Assembly (NCBI GenBank): GCA_049324315.1 | Contig: JBMOKU010000054.1 | Span: forward strand, 1-53,858 | DNA length: 53,858 nt | From: JBMOKU01 sp049324315 | GTDB taxonomy: Bacteria > Bacillota > Clostridia > Peptostreptococcales > Thermotaleaceae | Direction: 5' to 3' | Shown here: one piece after another, positions 34,146 through 43,800 of the stretch | How positions within the stretch are numbered: the stretch's first letter is position 1 | Layout: the number at the start of each line of letters is the position of its first letter | Notes under the pieces: generated by a model | Told to the model about the DNA's origin: nothing | Database searches by the model: none | What the model saw: the letters and a program-made list of their open reading frames with translations, nothing else | Made by a program: the position numbers and the translations under genes

Positions 34146-34709
34146 TCAAGCGGTGGTATCCAGTTGATTTCCTACATATTCAATATTCAGGCTGTTTTTT
34201 TGTTTTAGGTAAATGTCTACGTTCCCCGGGATATAATTACCCACGGGCTTATTTACCTGTACGTTGACATCTACCGCTCCTTCTACTACTTGAATATCTA
34301 CAGTCCCTCCCATAAAATCGATCTTAGGTCTGCTTTTAGGCATTGATACAAGCGTCAGCTGGGCTTTGTCTTCAAACATACTCTCTTTTGCCTGTTTGGC
34401 AATGACGTTTATACCTGTATCGATCTGCATCATTTCATTTCCCTGTCTTACGATTTTTGCCAATCCTTTTTGAAAGCCTTTTTTGCTGACGCCCACCCGT
34501 TCCTTCATAAAGTCATCTATACCCTTCAATCCAGCCTCTGAAAAGCATTGGGATTGGTCAATCTGCACCTTAATCTGTTCAGAACGGATCTCTAAACTAG
34601 GTTTCTGAATCTGGATATCCATATCCGCCGCCGGCTGCTTCATTTCAAGCTTTCCCCAATTTGTTTTGACGCCGATCAAAGCAGGTGTACTGCTAATGCG
34701 CAGATCCAT
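34146..34709 (-). CDS. DUF6470 family protein (YviE-like)
   Basis: A 187-residue soluble protein, MDLRISSTPALIGVKTNWGK at the start, then MDIQIQKPSLEIRSEQIKVQ. The conserved place between flgL and fliW and the DLRIS / DIQIQKP / DQSQCFSE pattern identify the YviE/DUF6470 family. Its function is not known; constant linkage to filament-junction genes points to a late flagellar role. ATG start with GGGGGTGACC upstream. Confidence 0.85.
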   Translation of the reverse strand: MDLRISSTPALIGVKTNWGKLEMKQPAADMDIQIQKPSLEIRSEQIKVQIDQSQCFSEAGLKGIDDFMKERVGVSKKGFQKGLAKIVRQGNEMMQIDTGINVIAKQAKESMFEDKAQLTLVSMPKSRPKIDFMGGTVDIQVVEGAVDVNVQVNKPVGNYIPGNVDIYLKQKNSLNIEYVGNQLDTTA

Positions 34710-34742
34710 AAGGTCACCCCCATTTTGTTCGCTATATCATAA

Positions 34743-35693
34743 CTACCTCATGAAATCTACGAGGCTTTTCTGTATGACACTTGAAGTAACGGACAGCGAA
34801 GCATTATATACATTTTGATACATCTGAAACTGCATGATGGTCTCCGCATAGTCGGCATCCTCGTTTTTAGACAACAGCTCTGTATAGCCCACGACGTCAT
34901 CAGCAATCCGATTGACTGTCAGTTCTACCCGATTCACCTTGGCACCAATTTCTGTCCAAGCAGCCAATACATTGTCAAGGTGGTTATTGAGCCTATCAAG
35001 GGAATTTCCGATCCTGGCATCATCATCTACATCCAATGCGTCGCTCAATTCTTCAAAAACAGCAATCAACTGGCTTTTTTCTCCGGTGCCTGCAGCAGTA
35101 ACATCAACCGTATCGATGGTGGTATAAGGCGGTGCTGTCTCTCCGGTTCTTCCAAATATTTGGTATCCTAATACATTAATGCTAATATTTTCATTGACAC
35201 CAACTGAGTACATTTTAGGCTCGTCAGTTGAATCAATAATGTAATTTCCATTGCTATCCAGCAATTTTTGATCTGTTTTATACCCTGAGAAGATATTTTT
35301 TCCCATATAGGTGGTATTGGCGATCTGAATCAACTGCTCCTTTAATTGGTCGATTTCAGCCTTCATACTAGTCCTGTCCTCTGCCGAGTAGGTACCATTT
35401 GCTGCCTGGGTGGTCAATTCCTTTGCCCTTAATATGATATCTTCAACATTACTCACTGCAGTTTCCGTGATCTCCATCCAAGAAAGGGCATCTTCCGTAT
35501 TACTTTTATATTGTTCCAGCTTTGAAAGGGTAGTATTCAAGGTCAGACTTTTGGACACACCGATGGGATCATCAGATGGCTTGGAAAACTCCTTTCCCGT
35601 CGCAATTTTTTTCTGGTACTTATCTAAATTTTGAAGATTTTTATTTAAAGATTGGAGCATGGAGCTGTTCATCATCGTAGTGGTTATTCTCAA
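34743..35693 (-). CDS. flgL: Flagellar hook-associated protein 3 (FlgL)
   Basis: A 316-residue flagellin-like junction protein. The N-terminus MRITTTMMNSSMLQSLNKNL with KIATGKEFSKPSDDPIGVSK and the C-terminus MQFQMYQNVYNASLSVTSSV are typical FlgL. It links the hook-side FlgK to the filament. The start is TTG with AAAAGGAGG upstream. It lies 70 nt after flgK. Confidence 0.95.
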   Translation of the reverse strand: MRITTTMMNSSMLQSLNKNLQNLDKYQKKIATGKEFSKPSDDPIGVSKSLTLNTTLSKLEQYKSNTEDALSWMEITETAVSNVEDIILRAKELTTQAANGTYSAEDRTSMKAEIDQLKEQLIQIANTTYMGKNIFSGYKTDQKLLDSNGNYIIDSTDEPKMYSVGVNENISINVLGYQIFGRTGETAPPYTTIDTVDVTAAGTGEKSQLIAVFEELSDALDVDDDARIGNSLDRLNNHLDNVLAAWTEIGAKVNRVELTVNRIADDVVGYTELLSKNEDADYAETIMQFQMYQNVYNASLSVTSSVIQKSLVDFMR

Positions 35694-35763
35694 GGTTTTT
35701 TCCTCCTTTTGATAAAGAGAACTGAAAGTAATACCCCTTTAGCTTTTTCCTTTACCTTATTTA

Positions 35764-37347
35764 TTATAATCCTACCCGGCCCATACCATTGATAATTTTA
35801 TCCAACATCTCATCTACAGTAGTAATCATCCTTGCAGATGCGTTGTAAGAATGCTGATATTTAACCATATTGGCCATTTCCTCATCTAGCGATACCCCGG
35901 ATATAGACTGTCTATTACTGTCGACTTGATTAACTAACACTTGCTGATTGTCTGTCATTCGGGTAGCTTCCTGGGAATCTACGCCGAGATTGGAAACAAG
36001 CGATTTGAAGAAATCATCCGGGCTACCCCAAGTAAACATTGCCACATCATCTCTAATTTCGCTCAGCTTCAGGGCGTTGCTTCCATCTCCAGGTAGACCG
36101 CTGGTACCCGTACCGTCATCCGTTAATGCAGCAGCAATTTTATTTAAGTCGTTCTCAATATCAGATGATATGCTAATACTACCTGCAGAAACAATATCAA
36201 CTTCATACCATGTACCTGCATCATCTTTAAATATTGTTTTTCCTGAGTAACTTTGTTCATAATTCCTTATCTTATCTTCATCTGAGGCTCCAACCAATGG
36301 ATTAGGCGGTGGTGAAATCATGGTTGTAGGCTCATCAAAAAAGTTAATTCCTGTTCCTGCACCTGAAAGACCATAGCCTTGGCTATGCTGTATATTAAAT
36401 CTGGCTGCAAAGACAGTAGCAAAGTGATTTAACCGGTCCATATAATATGGTATCCCTTTTTCACTCCCCGACATGTTGTCCCTCATATCCAAAAGGCCTC
36501 GTAATTGCCCTGATTTACAATCGAAAGAAGCACCGTTTTCCCATTTTACTTCCAAAAGTCCTATATTGTCCACATAATTATTTTTTGTGTCCCGCTTTTC
36601 GACCGTCAATTTTTTATAGCTATAATGAGATACAAGACTCGTTCCATTGATAGCAATACTAAACTTACCATCACTTCCTTCGTTAACTTCAATGTCTACT
36701 AGTTCTGATAGTTGGTCTACCAATAGATTCCTTTGATCTCGTAAATCGTTGGCATGACTTCCATCCAGTTCGGATTGGAAAATTTGTTTATTTAGATTTG
36801 CAATCTGTTCAGCATATCCATTGATTTGATCTACAACTGTTCTTACTTCAAAATCCATATTTTCCTGCATGTCCTGAAGTTGGCCATACATATGATTTAA
36901 TGTGCTTGTTAAGGCAATCCCTCTTTCTCTTACCAGTGCCCGCGTAGTAAGATTGTCAGGATTTTTGCTTAATTCTTGCATTGCAGAAAAAAAATCATCC
37001 ATAACTTGGCGAATACCACTATCGGATGGTTCATTTATAATCGCTTCAATTTGCTGCAGGGACTCTGATCTTGTGCTCCACTCTCCAAAAGTTGTATTTT
37101 CTTGGCGATATTTATAATCCAGAAATTTATCTCTAAGCTGTACAATACTGTCCGTATCTACACCGGTACCTAGCATTCCCTGTCCCCCCGGAAGACTCAA
37201 AGGCATAGATTGGGTTACATTCAGCCTTTGTCTGGAATAGCCCGGTGTATTAGCATTGGAAATATTGTGTCCAGCTACGTTTAATGCTCGTTGGCTTGCA
37301 AAAAGACCTGAAGTAGCTACACTAAGACCAAAGAAAGTTGAACTCAT
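35764..37347 (-). CDS. flgK: Flagellar hook-associated protein 1 (FlgK)
   Basis: A 527-residue protein. FFGLSVATSGLFASQRALNV, then AGHNISNANTPGYSRQRLN is the FlgK N-terminus; the C-terminus has SLDEEMANMVKYQHSYNASA and DEMLDKIINGMG. Length is normal. It is the first hook-filament junction protein, exported through the flagellar system with help from FlgN, whose gene is 78 nt upstream. Confidence 0.96.
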   Translation of the reverse strand: MSSTFFGLSVATSGLFASQRALNVAGHNISNANTPGYSRQRLNVTQSMPLSLPGGQGMLGTGVDTDSIVQLRDKFLDYKYRQENTTFGEWSTRSESLQQIEAIINEPSDSGIRQVMDDFFSAMQELSKNPDNLTTRALVRERGIALTSTLNHMYGQLQDMQENMDFEVRTVVDQINGYAEQIANLNKQIFQSELDGSHANDLRDQRNLLVDQLSELVDIEVNEGSDGKFSIAINGTSLVSHYSYKKLTVEKRDTKNNYVDNIGLLEVKWENGASFDCKSGQLRGLLDMRDNMSGSEKGIPYYMDRLNHFATVFAARFNIQHSQGYGLSGAGTGINFFDEPTTMISPPPNPLVGASDEDKIRNYEQSYSGKTIFKDDAGTWYEVDIVSAGSISISSDIENDLNKIAAALTDDGTGTSGLPGDGSNALKLSEIRDDVAMFTWGSPDDFFKSLVSNLGVDSQEATRMTDNQQVLVNQVDSNRQSISGVSLDEEMANMVKYQHSYNASARMITTVDEMLDKIINGMGRVGL

Positions 37348-37425
37348 TTTTATCCCACCTCATTTTTTCTACTAGCTACTAGTTTCTAAAACGCGCACAG
37401 GACGCTGCGTAGCAAGTAATCGATT

Positions 37426-37929
37426 TTATACTTTTGCATCAAATACATAAGTACTTTCTGCAGGTTTCTTCTCATCTGCCTTATTACCATAGGTACTGCC
37501 TTTTGGCTCCTTATTGATGCTAGTGACTAAATTCAAGTTAAAGTCAATATATTCTAATGATTGCTTTAGCAATTTGCTGTTGATTTCATTCACATTTCGT
37601 ATTTCATCCAAAAGGACGGTCAGCTTTTCTTTTAGCTCCAACACTTTTTCCTTCGCTGTGTCCTCCAAATAATTTGCCAGTTCTGTAATATTCTCCACCC
37701 GCTGTACTTGTTTTTCGTACAAAACATTACCGACAATTGCTGTTCTGATTTGATCAATTTTTCCTAGACCGATAATCATGTTTTGTTCTATCTTGGTGAT
37801 ATTATCCAGTTCCTTGACATTGCCCTCAATGATCGTCGTTTTTTTCTTCTTGGCAAGCTCCAGGTATTCTTGATACATTTCATATTCACGGGTTAAGGCT
37901 ATTAAAAGCTGCTCTGTAGACTTTGTCAT
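37426..37929 (-). CDS. flgN: Flagellar export chaperone FlgN
   Basis: A 167-residue helical protein (LLIALTREYEMYQEYLELAK, then NITKIEQNMIIGLGKID) with the length and heptad pattern of FlgN, and the standard flgM-flgN-flgK-flgL order. It chaperones FlgK and FlgL. GGAGGGAT precedes the ATG. Confidence 0.88.
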   Translation of the reverse strand: MTKSTEQLLIALTREYEMYQEYLELAKKKKTTIIEGNVKELDNITKIEQNMIIGLGKIDQIRTAIVGNVLYEKQVQRVENITELANYLEDTAKEKVLELKEKLTVLLDEIRNVNEINSKLLKQSLEYIDFNLNLVTSINKEPKGSTYGNKADEKKPAESTYVFDAKV

Positions 37930-37985
37930 CTTTATCCCTCCAAAGATAAGTTGAAGGCACGTACCATACCTTCAACACTCTACCA

Positions 37986-38261
37986 CTATACCTTCTTATC
38001 AAACATGCTTTCCACAACTTCTTCAGCAGATGGATTATAGTTACCTGACTGAATGTTCTTGCTGATTTCCTCCACTTTTTCGCTTCTTACACTAGGAAGT
38101 TTTTTGTATGCGCTCATAGCAATCTGATATTCTTTGGCGAATTCAGATATCTCCACCTTATCTTTTTCTTGAACAACCTTATCTGTCTTACCTACACCTT
38201 TTACGGTTTTATTGTAAATACCCATAGCTTTTTGAATACTTGGATTTGCATTGATTTTCAT
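37986..38261 (-). CDS. flgM: Anti-sigma-28 factor FlgM
   Basis: A 91-residue protein, MKINANPSIQKAMGIYNKTV at the start, then KDKVEISEFAKEYQIAM and VEEISKNIQSGNYNPSAEEV, matching FlgM. It holds sigma-D inactive until exported through the completed hook. It has its own sigma-D promoter, giving feedback control on the promoters listed here, including the one heading the modification island. Confidence 0.95.
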   Translation of the reverse strand: MKINANPSIQKAMGIYNKTVKGVGKTDKVVQEKDKVEISEFAKEYQIAMSAYKKLPSVRSEKVEEISKNIQSGNYNPSAEEVVESMFDKKV

Positions 38262-38299
38262 AATAAATTACCTCCATATCACCGATCATTCTATCCCTA

Positions 38300-38327
38300 T
38301 TATCGGCAAACATGGAGGCAAAGTTTA
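38300..38327 (-). promoter_or_regulatory. Sigma-D promoter of flgM-flgN-flgK-flgL
   Basis: On the minus strand TAAA (38324-38327), 16 nt, then GCCGATAA (38300-38307), an exact -10. It lies between yvyF and flgM. Confidence 0.8.
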
Positions 38328-38344
38328 CATCTTTTACGAAAATA

Positions 38345-38761
38345 TCATTTTCTTTTTTTCATATCTGTAATATACATTTTGTCTTTATCCGTTTTTGTGG
38401 ACTTCGGTGCTGCCGATTGGTTGAGACCTTTCTTAAATTCCACTTCCATTTCCCTAGCACACGCATCACAAAATCTACCTGTGGTAATTCCTTTGCCGCA
38501 TCGTTCGCAGCCAAGAACCAGCGTGCTTCCATCACCTACAATTTCCAGTTTCCCTTCCCGTAGGTAACGAAGAATCTTATCTTCATCTACGCCTGTTTCT
38601 TCTGCCACTTCCGTTATGGTTGCCCTTGGATGATCATATACATATTCCTTTACGATACGAAAGGCATCTTCATCTTTTTGTCTGCATCTCGGACATACTC
38701 TGCTAAAACCCTCATAGCTGAATATTTTTCCGCATTCTTTGCAATTCCTTATATCTGCCAT
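38345..38761 (-). CDS. yvyF: Flagellar operon protein YvyF (TIGR03826-type)
   Basis: A 138-residue protein with two zinc-ribbon pairs: CKECGKIFSYEGFSRVCPRC near 7-26 and CERCGKGITTGRFCDAC near 88-104. Between them is a helix-turn-helix-like segment (TITEVAEETGVDEDKILRYL). This is the layout of YvyF, found beside comF and flgM in Firmicutes. It may bind nucleic acid, but its role is not established. GAGGAGGAT precedes the ATG. Transcribed ahead of flgM. Confidence 0.88.
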   Translation of the reverse strand: MADIRNCKECGKIFSYEGFSRVCPRCRQKDEDAFRIVKEYVYDHPRATITEVAEETGVDEDKILRYLREGKLEIVGDGSTLVLGCERCGKGITTGRFCDACAREMEVEFKKGLNQSAAPKSTKTDKDKMYITDMKKRK

Positions 38762-38865
38762 TATTTATCCTCCTCACCATCTTTTTTCAAACACATACTT
38801 ATTGCTCTAATGTCTAAGTCACATGATGCTATTGGTTTATCGTTGATCGTTGATCGTGTATTCTT

Positions 38866-38932
38866 GGACATGGGGACAGACCCTCAGTCCTGCCAAAAGC
38901 AGGCATGACAGCAGGTACAGTCCCCAAGTCCC
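38866..38932. repeat. B-type palindromic repeat
   Basis: A 67-bp element starting GGACATGGGGACAG and ending GTCCCCAAGTCCC, with a CCTGCCAAAAGCAGG inner hairpin. Close copies are at 39849-39914, 49126-49193 and, diverged, 53671-53760. It fills the yvyF-comF gap. Confidence 0.7.
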
Positions 38933-38950
38933 ACGTTAAGCTCTAACTGC

Positions 38951-39697
38951 TTACGAATTTTTCCCGATTGCTAGCGTTGATACGAGAATTTCCTTTGGTT
39001 TTCCCTTCCGCAGCTCCTTACTGCAGCTGTTTAGGGTACTGCCTGTAGTATATATATCGTCAATCAGCAGGATTCTTTTATTGTAAATTGCTGCTGGTTC
39101 TATAAGTTGAAAGGCATTTTTGAGATTATCTTTGCGTTCATCTCTGCTTAATGCACTCTGTGACTGGGTCTCTTTAACTCGTTTCAAAACCTTATGATAC
39201 ACAGGAATACCTGTAAATTTGCTAATATACTGTGCCAATAACTTAGCTTGATTAAATCCACGTATTTTCTCTTTTTTTCTATGTAATGGAACTGGGATTA
39301 TCCCGTCAATATCCGTCCATCCAGCCTTCTTCAGTTGATCTGTCATAATCTGTGCCAAGGAATAGGACAAATATCTGTCTCCACCGTATTTGAAACGATA
39401 AATCAACTTTTTCATGTTTTCATCATACAGAACACAGGAAAGTCCCCGATCAAAATGATAGCTGCTGCGGATGCAGTCATGACATTGATCTGGAAGGTAC
39501 AACAGCTCCAATGGCTTGCCGCATTGAGAACAGGCTTTTCCATGGATAAACCCGATCTCCCCTCTGCATTCGTCACAAAGGGAATATTCCTCTGTCTTCT
39601 GGATAGCCTCCCCACATAGCATACAGAAAATGTTTCGGGGATATACAAAATCCAGCAGTCCTTCCATAAGTTCCGATAGTATTTTTTCTGATCTCAT
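38951..39697 (-). CDS. comF: ComF family phosphoribosyltransferase-like protein
   Basis: About 248 residues. An N-terminal zinc site (CMLCGEAI, CDECRGE, CSQCGKPL, CHDCIRS) is followed by a PRTase fold with the PRPP loop RILLIDDIYTTGSTL near 195-210. ComF homologues work in natural competence, probably during single-strand DNA handling. I use the ATG at 39697, spaced 8 nt from GAGG; a TTG at 39703 is the alternative. It precedes yvyF and the flagellar genes, as comF operons do in Bacillus, and the window also has a ComK-like gene. Confidence 0.88.
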   Translation of the reverse strand: MRSEKILSELMEGLLDFVYPRNIFCMLCGEAIQKTEEYSLCDECRGEIGFIHGKACSQCGKPLELLYLPDQCHDCIRSSYHFDRGLSCVLYDENMKKLIYRFKYGGDRYLSYSLAQIMTDQLKKAGWTDIDGIIPVPLHRKKEKIRGFNQAKLLAQYISKFTGIPVYHKVLKRVKETQSQSALSRDERKDNLKNAFQLIEPAAIYNKRILLIDDIYTTGSTLNSCSKELRKGKPKEILVSTLAIGKNS

Positions 39698-39848
39698 TTG
39701 CAAAACCTCACCATGAGATTTGTCGAACTTGATATTATTTTATCATAATTGTGGAAAAATTCATACCTTGCATTTTTATTAGAGGGGATAGAGTCATCCG
39801 CTCTACAAGCGGAACGCCACTGAAAAAAATAGCTCATCGTCCAGACAA

Positions 39849-39914
39849 CACATGGGGACAGGGCCTCAGTCCGGTAAAAAACGCACCGGACAGTGGACTA
39901 GTCCCCAAGTCTTG
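39849..39914. repeat. B-type palindromic repeat
   Basis: CACATGGGGACAGGGCCTCA to GTCCCCAAGTCTTG, a copy of the 38866 element. It is flanked by longer arms (GCCACTGAAAAA before, TTTTTCAGTGACC after), which make the whole block around 39820-39970 a larger imperfect palindrome. Confidence 0.65.
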
Positions 39915-39979
39915 CCCCTTCTGCTCAAATAGCTTGAATTTTTCAGTGACCTTCACAGGGGCGTTCCCCATAATAACAA

Positions 39980-40028
39980 GGGACGGTTTTCCGTCATACG
40001 AAAGACAAATATGACAGAAGACCGTCCC
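39980..40028. repeat. Long imperfect inverted repeat
   Basis: GGGACGGTTTTCCGTCATA pairs, with mismatches, with TATGACAGAAGACCGTCCC across an 11-nt loop. No T-run follows on either strand and there is no gene nearby. It lies in the comF-tetR gap. Confidence 0.6.
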
Positions 40029-40053
40029 GAATCATAAAATTTATATCGTTTTA

Positions 40054-40080
40054 CGGGTCGACGAGGACATCGACCCCTAC
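40054..40080. repeat. CTAC-type palindromic repeat
   Basis: GGGTCGACGAGGACATCGAC then CCCTAC: same hairpin-plus-CTAC plan as 30681 and 40768, with a different stem sequence. Confidence 0.55.
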
Positions 40081-40139
40081 AAAAATCAATTATTTTTAGA
40101 AGTAAGCTCCAACATTCAACCTACAACCTTCAACTTTTT

Positions 40140-40715
40140 TTACACACACAATGTCTTTGATAAGAAATCAACCAGTGGCAGCGGATCAACATATCTGTTC
40201 TTCTCTTTGCTTCGAAATATCTTTCGACCATAATATTGGTTCATCGTTCCGATGATGGAAGATGCTGCGATCTCGCGGTCAATATCCTGTCTGACCTCTC
40301 CACGGTTAATACCGTCCTCCACCAATCGTTCAAATGATTTGTAGGCTGCTTCCTTTTGTTCCATAATCCAACACTTCATTTCCTTAGAGATAAGGTCCGA
40401 TTGATTCATAATCATTTGAGCCATATCGATGTGCTGGCTGACAAATTTCACATGATTTTCTGCAATCATCAGCAATTTATCTTTAAACCCCTGATCCTTC
40501 GATATAATCAAGTCTATACTCTCATCATATCTTTTCATCATAAATTTAATCATTTCCTGGAACAACTCCTGCTTGCTGGAAAAGTACTGGTATACTGTAC
40601 CTTTTCCTATACCCGCCGCCATGGCAATATCGTCGATTTTTGCTTTGTGGAATCCTTCCTTTGAAAATATCTTAATGGCAGCCTGCAGGATTTCCATTCT
40701 TTTTTCCCCAGCCAT
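40140..40715 (-). CDS. TetR family transcriptional regulator of the RND operon
   Basis: About 191 residues. The N-terminal helix-turn-helix (ILQAAIKIFSKEGFHKAKID, then DIAMAAGIGKGTVYQYFSSK) is a standard TetR domain; the C-terminus is a helical ligand-binding domain. ATG at 40715 has AAAGGAG about 11 nt upstream; an in-frame GTG at 40727 is too near that site. It is the last gene after the RND pump. A TetR-type palindrome lies at 45383-45402 beside the operon promoter, so it probably represses its own operon. Confidence 0.85.
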   Translation of the reverse strand: MAGEKRMEILQAAIKIFSKEGFHKAKIDDIAMAAGIGKGTVYQYFSSKQELFQEMIKFMMKRYDESIDLIISKDQGFKDKLLMIAENHVKFVSQHIDMAQMIMNQSDLISKEMKCWIMEQKEAAYKSFERLVEDGINRGEVRQDIDREIAASSIIGTMNQYYGRKIFRSKEKNRYVDPLPLVDFLSKTLCV

Positions 40716-40739
40716 ATTCCAATCCACTCCTTTACAGAT

Positions 40740-40827
40740 TTACGCCTTTAAAATGGTATTTAGTCCTGCGGGACGGCACAGAGACCGTCCCCTACAAAAG
40801 AAAATACATTCTGTTCTGAGAGCGTAG
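40740..40827. repeat. MITE-like element, copy 2
   Basis: About 88 bp, TTACGCCTTTAAAATGG to AGAGCGTAGA, with a central hairpin GGGACGGCACAGAGACCGTC then CC and CTAC. The flanks match 30651-30740 (GCCTTTAAAAT and AGAAAA(C/T)ACATTCT), but the stem differs. It lies between the RND and tetR genes. Confidence 0.6.
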
Positions 40828-40831
40828 ATCT

Positions 40832-43800
40832 TTAAGCTTGCACCGTTTTTCTTTTGAATATTTTCCTTTTGATCAAACCGGCAAGATCATCAAACAGCGT
40901 ATAGATTACTGGAATAAATACTAGGGTTAGTAATGTAGACAATGTCAATCCGCCAATAACAACGGTTGCCATAGGTGCCTGGGCTTCTGCGCCATCTCCG
41001 ATACCTAACGCCAGCGGCAGCAAACCTAGTACCGTAGTCAATGTGGTCATCAGAATAGGTCTTAATCTGATTGGACCAGCGTTGATGATGGCTTCTTTCC
41101 GCTCTTCTCCTGATGCTCTTCTTGTATTGATATAATCAATGAGTACGATGGCGTTGTTTACTACAATACCTGCCAGCATGATGACACCGATGAAGGCCGG
41201 CACACTAAGGGCCCTTCGTGTAAGAAACAAGCCCAACGCTCCACCGGCAAATGCCAAGGGAACAGACAGCATAATGGTAAATGGATGCAGCAGTGATTCA
41301 AACTGCGAAGCAAGGATCATATATACGATCACCACAGCCAGTATCAATGCCATGGATAAATCCTTGAATGCATCCACCATCTCTTTGTTTTCGCCGCCCA
41401 ATTCGTAGCTATAGCTTTCCGGCATATCGTAATCAGCCAGCTTACTTTCGATATCTGCTGTAACACTGCGCAAGTCTCTACCGATAATTTGGCTGGTTAC
41501 GTTGATGGTTCGAACTTGGCCATCTCGATTAATGGTAATCGGTCCTTTATCGATGGATATTTCTGCAATTTGATTTAATGGTACATTGACCCCTGCAGGA
41601 GATTGAATCAATATCTGACTCAAATTAGAGATACTTTCCTCATACATGGGGTCCCCTTTAATAACCACATCAATTTCTTCTCCATTGAACTTGTATTGTG
41701 TCGCCGTTTGACCTGCGATGGTACCTTTAACAGAGGATGCGATTTGCGCTGCTGTCAGTCCATATTGAGATGCATTTCGTCGATTCACCTTGATCTGTAC
41801 TTCAGGGATGCCTTCTTCCAGACTGCTTTTTACCTCTCTGGTCCCTTCCACAGATTCCACAACACTCTTGATATCCTCACCTATCTTTTTTAACACATCA
41901 AGGTCATCTCCCTTAATGGTTATATTAACAGGTGTTCCGCCTCCCATATTCATGGACTGGGCAGATACACTGACATTGATCTCTGCGCCGGGTATATCTT
42001 TAATCAAGCTCCTTACTTCATCGGCAACTTCATAAACCGATCGCTCCCTTTCCTTCAGCCCCTTCAGCATGACATTAACAGACCCTCTATTGGTTCCGGT
42101 ACTACCGAACCGGTTTCCGGAAGAACCCACATTGGAAAACACAGTATCAATTTCAGCAATGCCTTCTATCATTTCCTCGATTTCCAATACGATTTCGCTT
42201 GTATCCTTCAACTCAGCGCCGTTTGGCAAGGTTATATCGATAGAAAACTGTCCTTCATCCATGGATGGAAAGAATTCTGCCCCAACCGCTGCAATAGAAG
42301 CCATACTTACAACAAATATAAGAAATGCAGCAATCACAGTTGTTTTTCTATGGCCCAGCGCCCAATGCAGCAGGCTTTTATATATGTTTTCTATGCGCTT
42401 TAGCGCTTTATCGAAACTGTCATACAGCATATCAAAAAATCTGAATCTGCCATGATGTTCTTTCCCCTGCATTTCGTCTACTTTAAGAATCTTAGAAGAA
42501 AGCATGGGGATCAGTGTAAGGGATACCACCAAAGAGGCCCCCAAGGACATAGACACCGTCAATGCCAGCTCTTTAAATATGGTGGAGGTTATCCCCTCAA
42601 CGAACACTATAGGCAGGAATACTGCAACCGTTGTGAGGGTAGAAGCAGTAACGGCCATGCCCACTTCCTGCGCCCCTTTGACGGCTGCCTCCATCCTGGA
42701 GTATCCATTTTGTCTGAATCGGTAAATATTTTCTAAAACAACAATGGCATTATCCACCAGCATACCGACCCCTAAAGCAAGGCCTCCAAGGGTCATCAGA
42801 TTCAATGTGATGCCATTGAAATAAATGAGTATAAAGGTTGCAATAACAGATACCGGTATGGCAGTACCGATGATAAATGTGGTCCTTATATTTCGTAAGA
42901 ATAAATACAGAATCACGATTGCCAAAGCCGCCCCTGCCAGGGCACTGTTGGTTACATTTTTAATAGAATCTTTAATATACGTAGATTGATCCATGGCTAC
43001 GGATATTTGTATGTTGGGAAATTCCTTTTTCAGTTTTTCGATTTCTTCATGGACCGTATCGGCTACTGCCACGGTATTGGTCCCCGACTGTTTCTGTATG
43101 GAAACATTAATACTTCTCTTACCGTTGGTCTTGGATATAGCCGTAACATCCTTATAATTCATTTTTACTTCGGCAATGTTGTCAAGATAAATATTCCCGC
43201 CGCCGGGCAGTGAAATGGGCAAGTTCTTGATCTCATCCAAGCTTTTAAACTCTCCCATGGTTCGAATGGTCAGCTTTTGAGGTCCTTTACTGACTTCACC
43301 CCCGGGCTGGTTTAGATTTTCTGCCCTTAGCATCTGCGCCAGCTGATCGATGGTCAGGCCGTAGCCCTTCAGTCTTTCTTGGTTGACCACGATTTCGACC
43401 TGATTGACATATCCGCCGGTTACATTGACAGATGCTACACCGGATAGTCTTTCCAATCTAGGTTGTATGGTATCTTCCGCAATCGTCTGCAGCTTTGCCA
43501 GATCTTCACCGTTGGTAATGGCCAGCTGAATGATAGGCTGGGCGTTGGGGTCTATCTTGATCACCATTGGATCACTGGCGTCCTCCGGTAGAGCACCCTT
43601 AACCATATCTACTTTTTCACGCATTTCTAGAGATGCAAACTCCATATCTGTACCGAAATTAAACTCCGCAATAACAAGAGAGCTTCCTTCTGAGGAAATA
43701 GAGCTTACATTTTTGATCTCTCCTACCGTCGCCACGGCTCCTTCGATAGGCCTTGTAATCAGTTCTTCGATTTCTTGAGACCCTACACCGGAATAGGATG

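Noticed and set aside
39980..40028. Inverted repeat as a terminator for comF
   Set aside because: It is more than 280 bp upstream of the comF start on the minus strand and has no T-run; it would only fit the far end of a gene that is not there.
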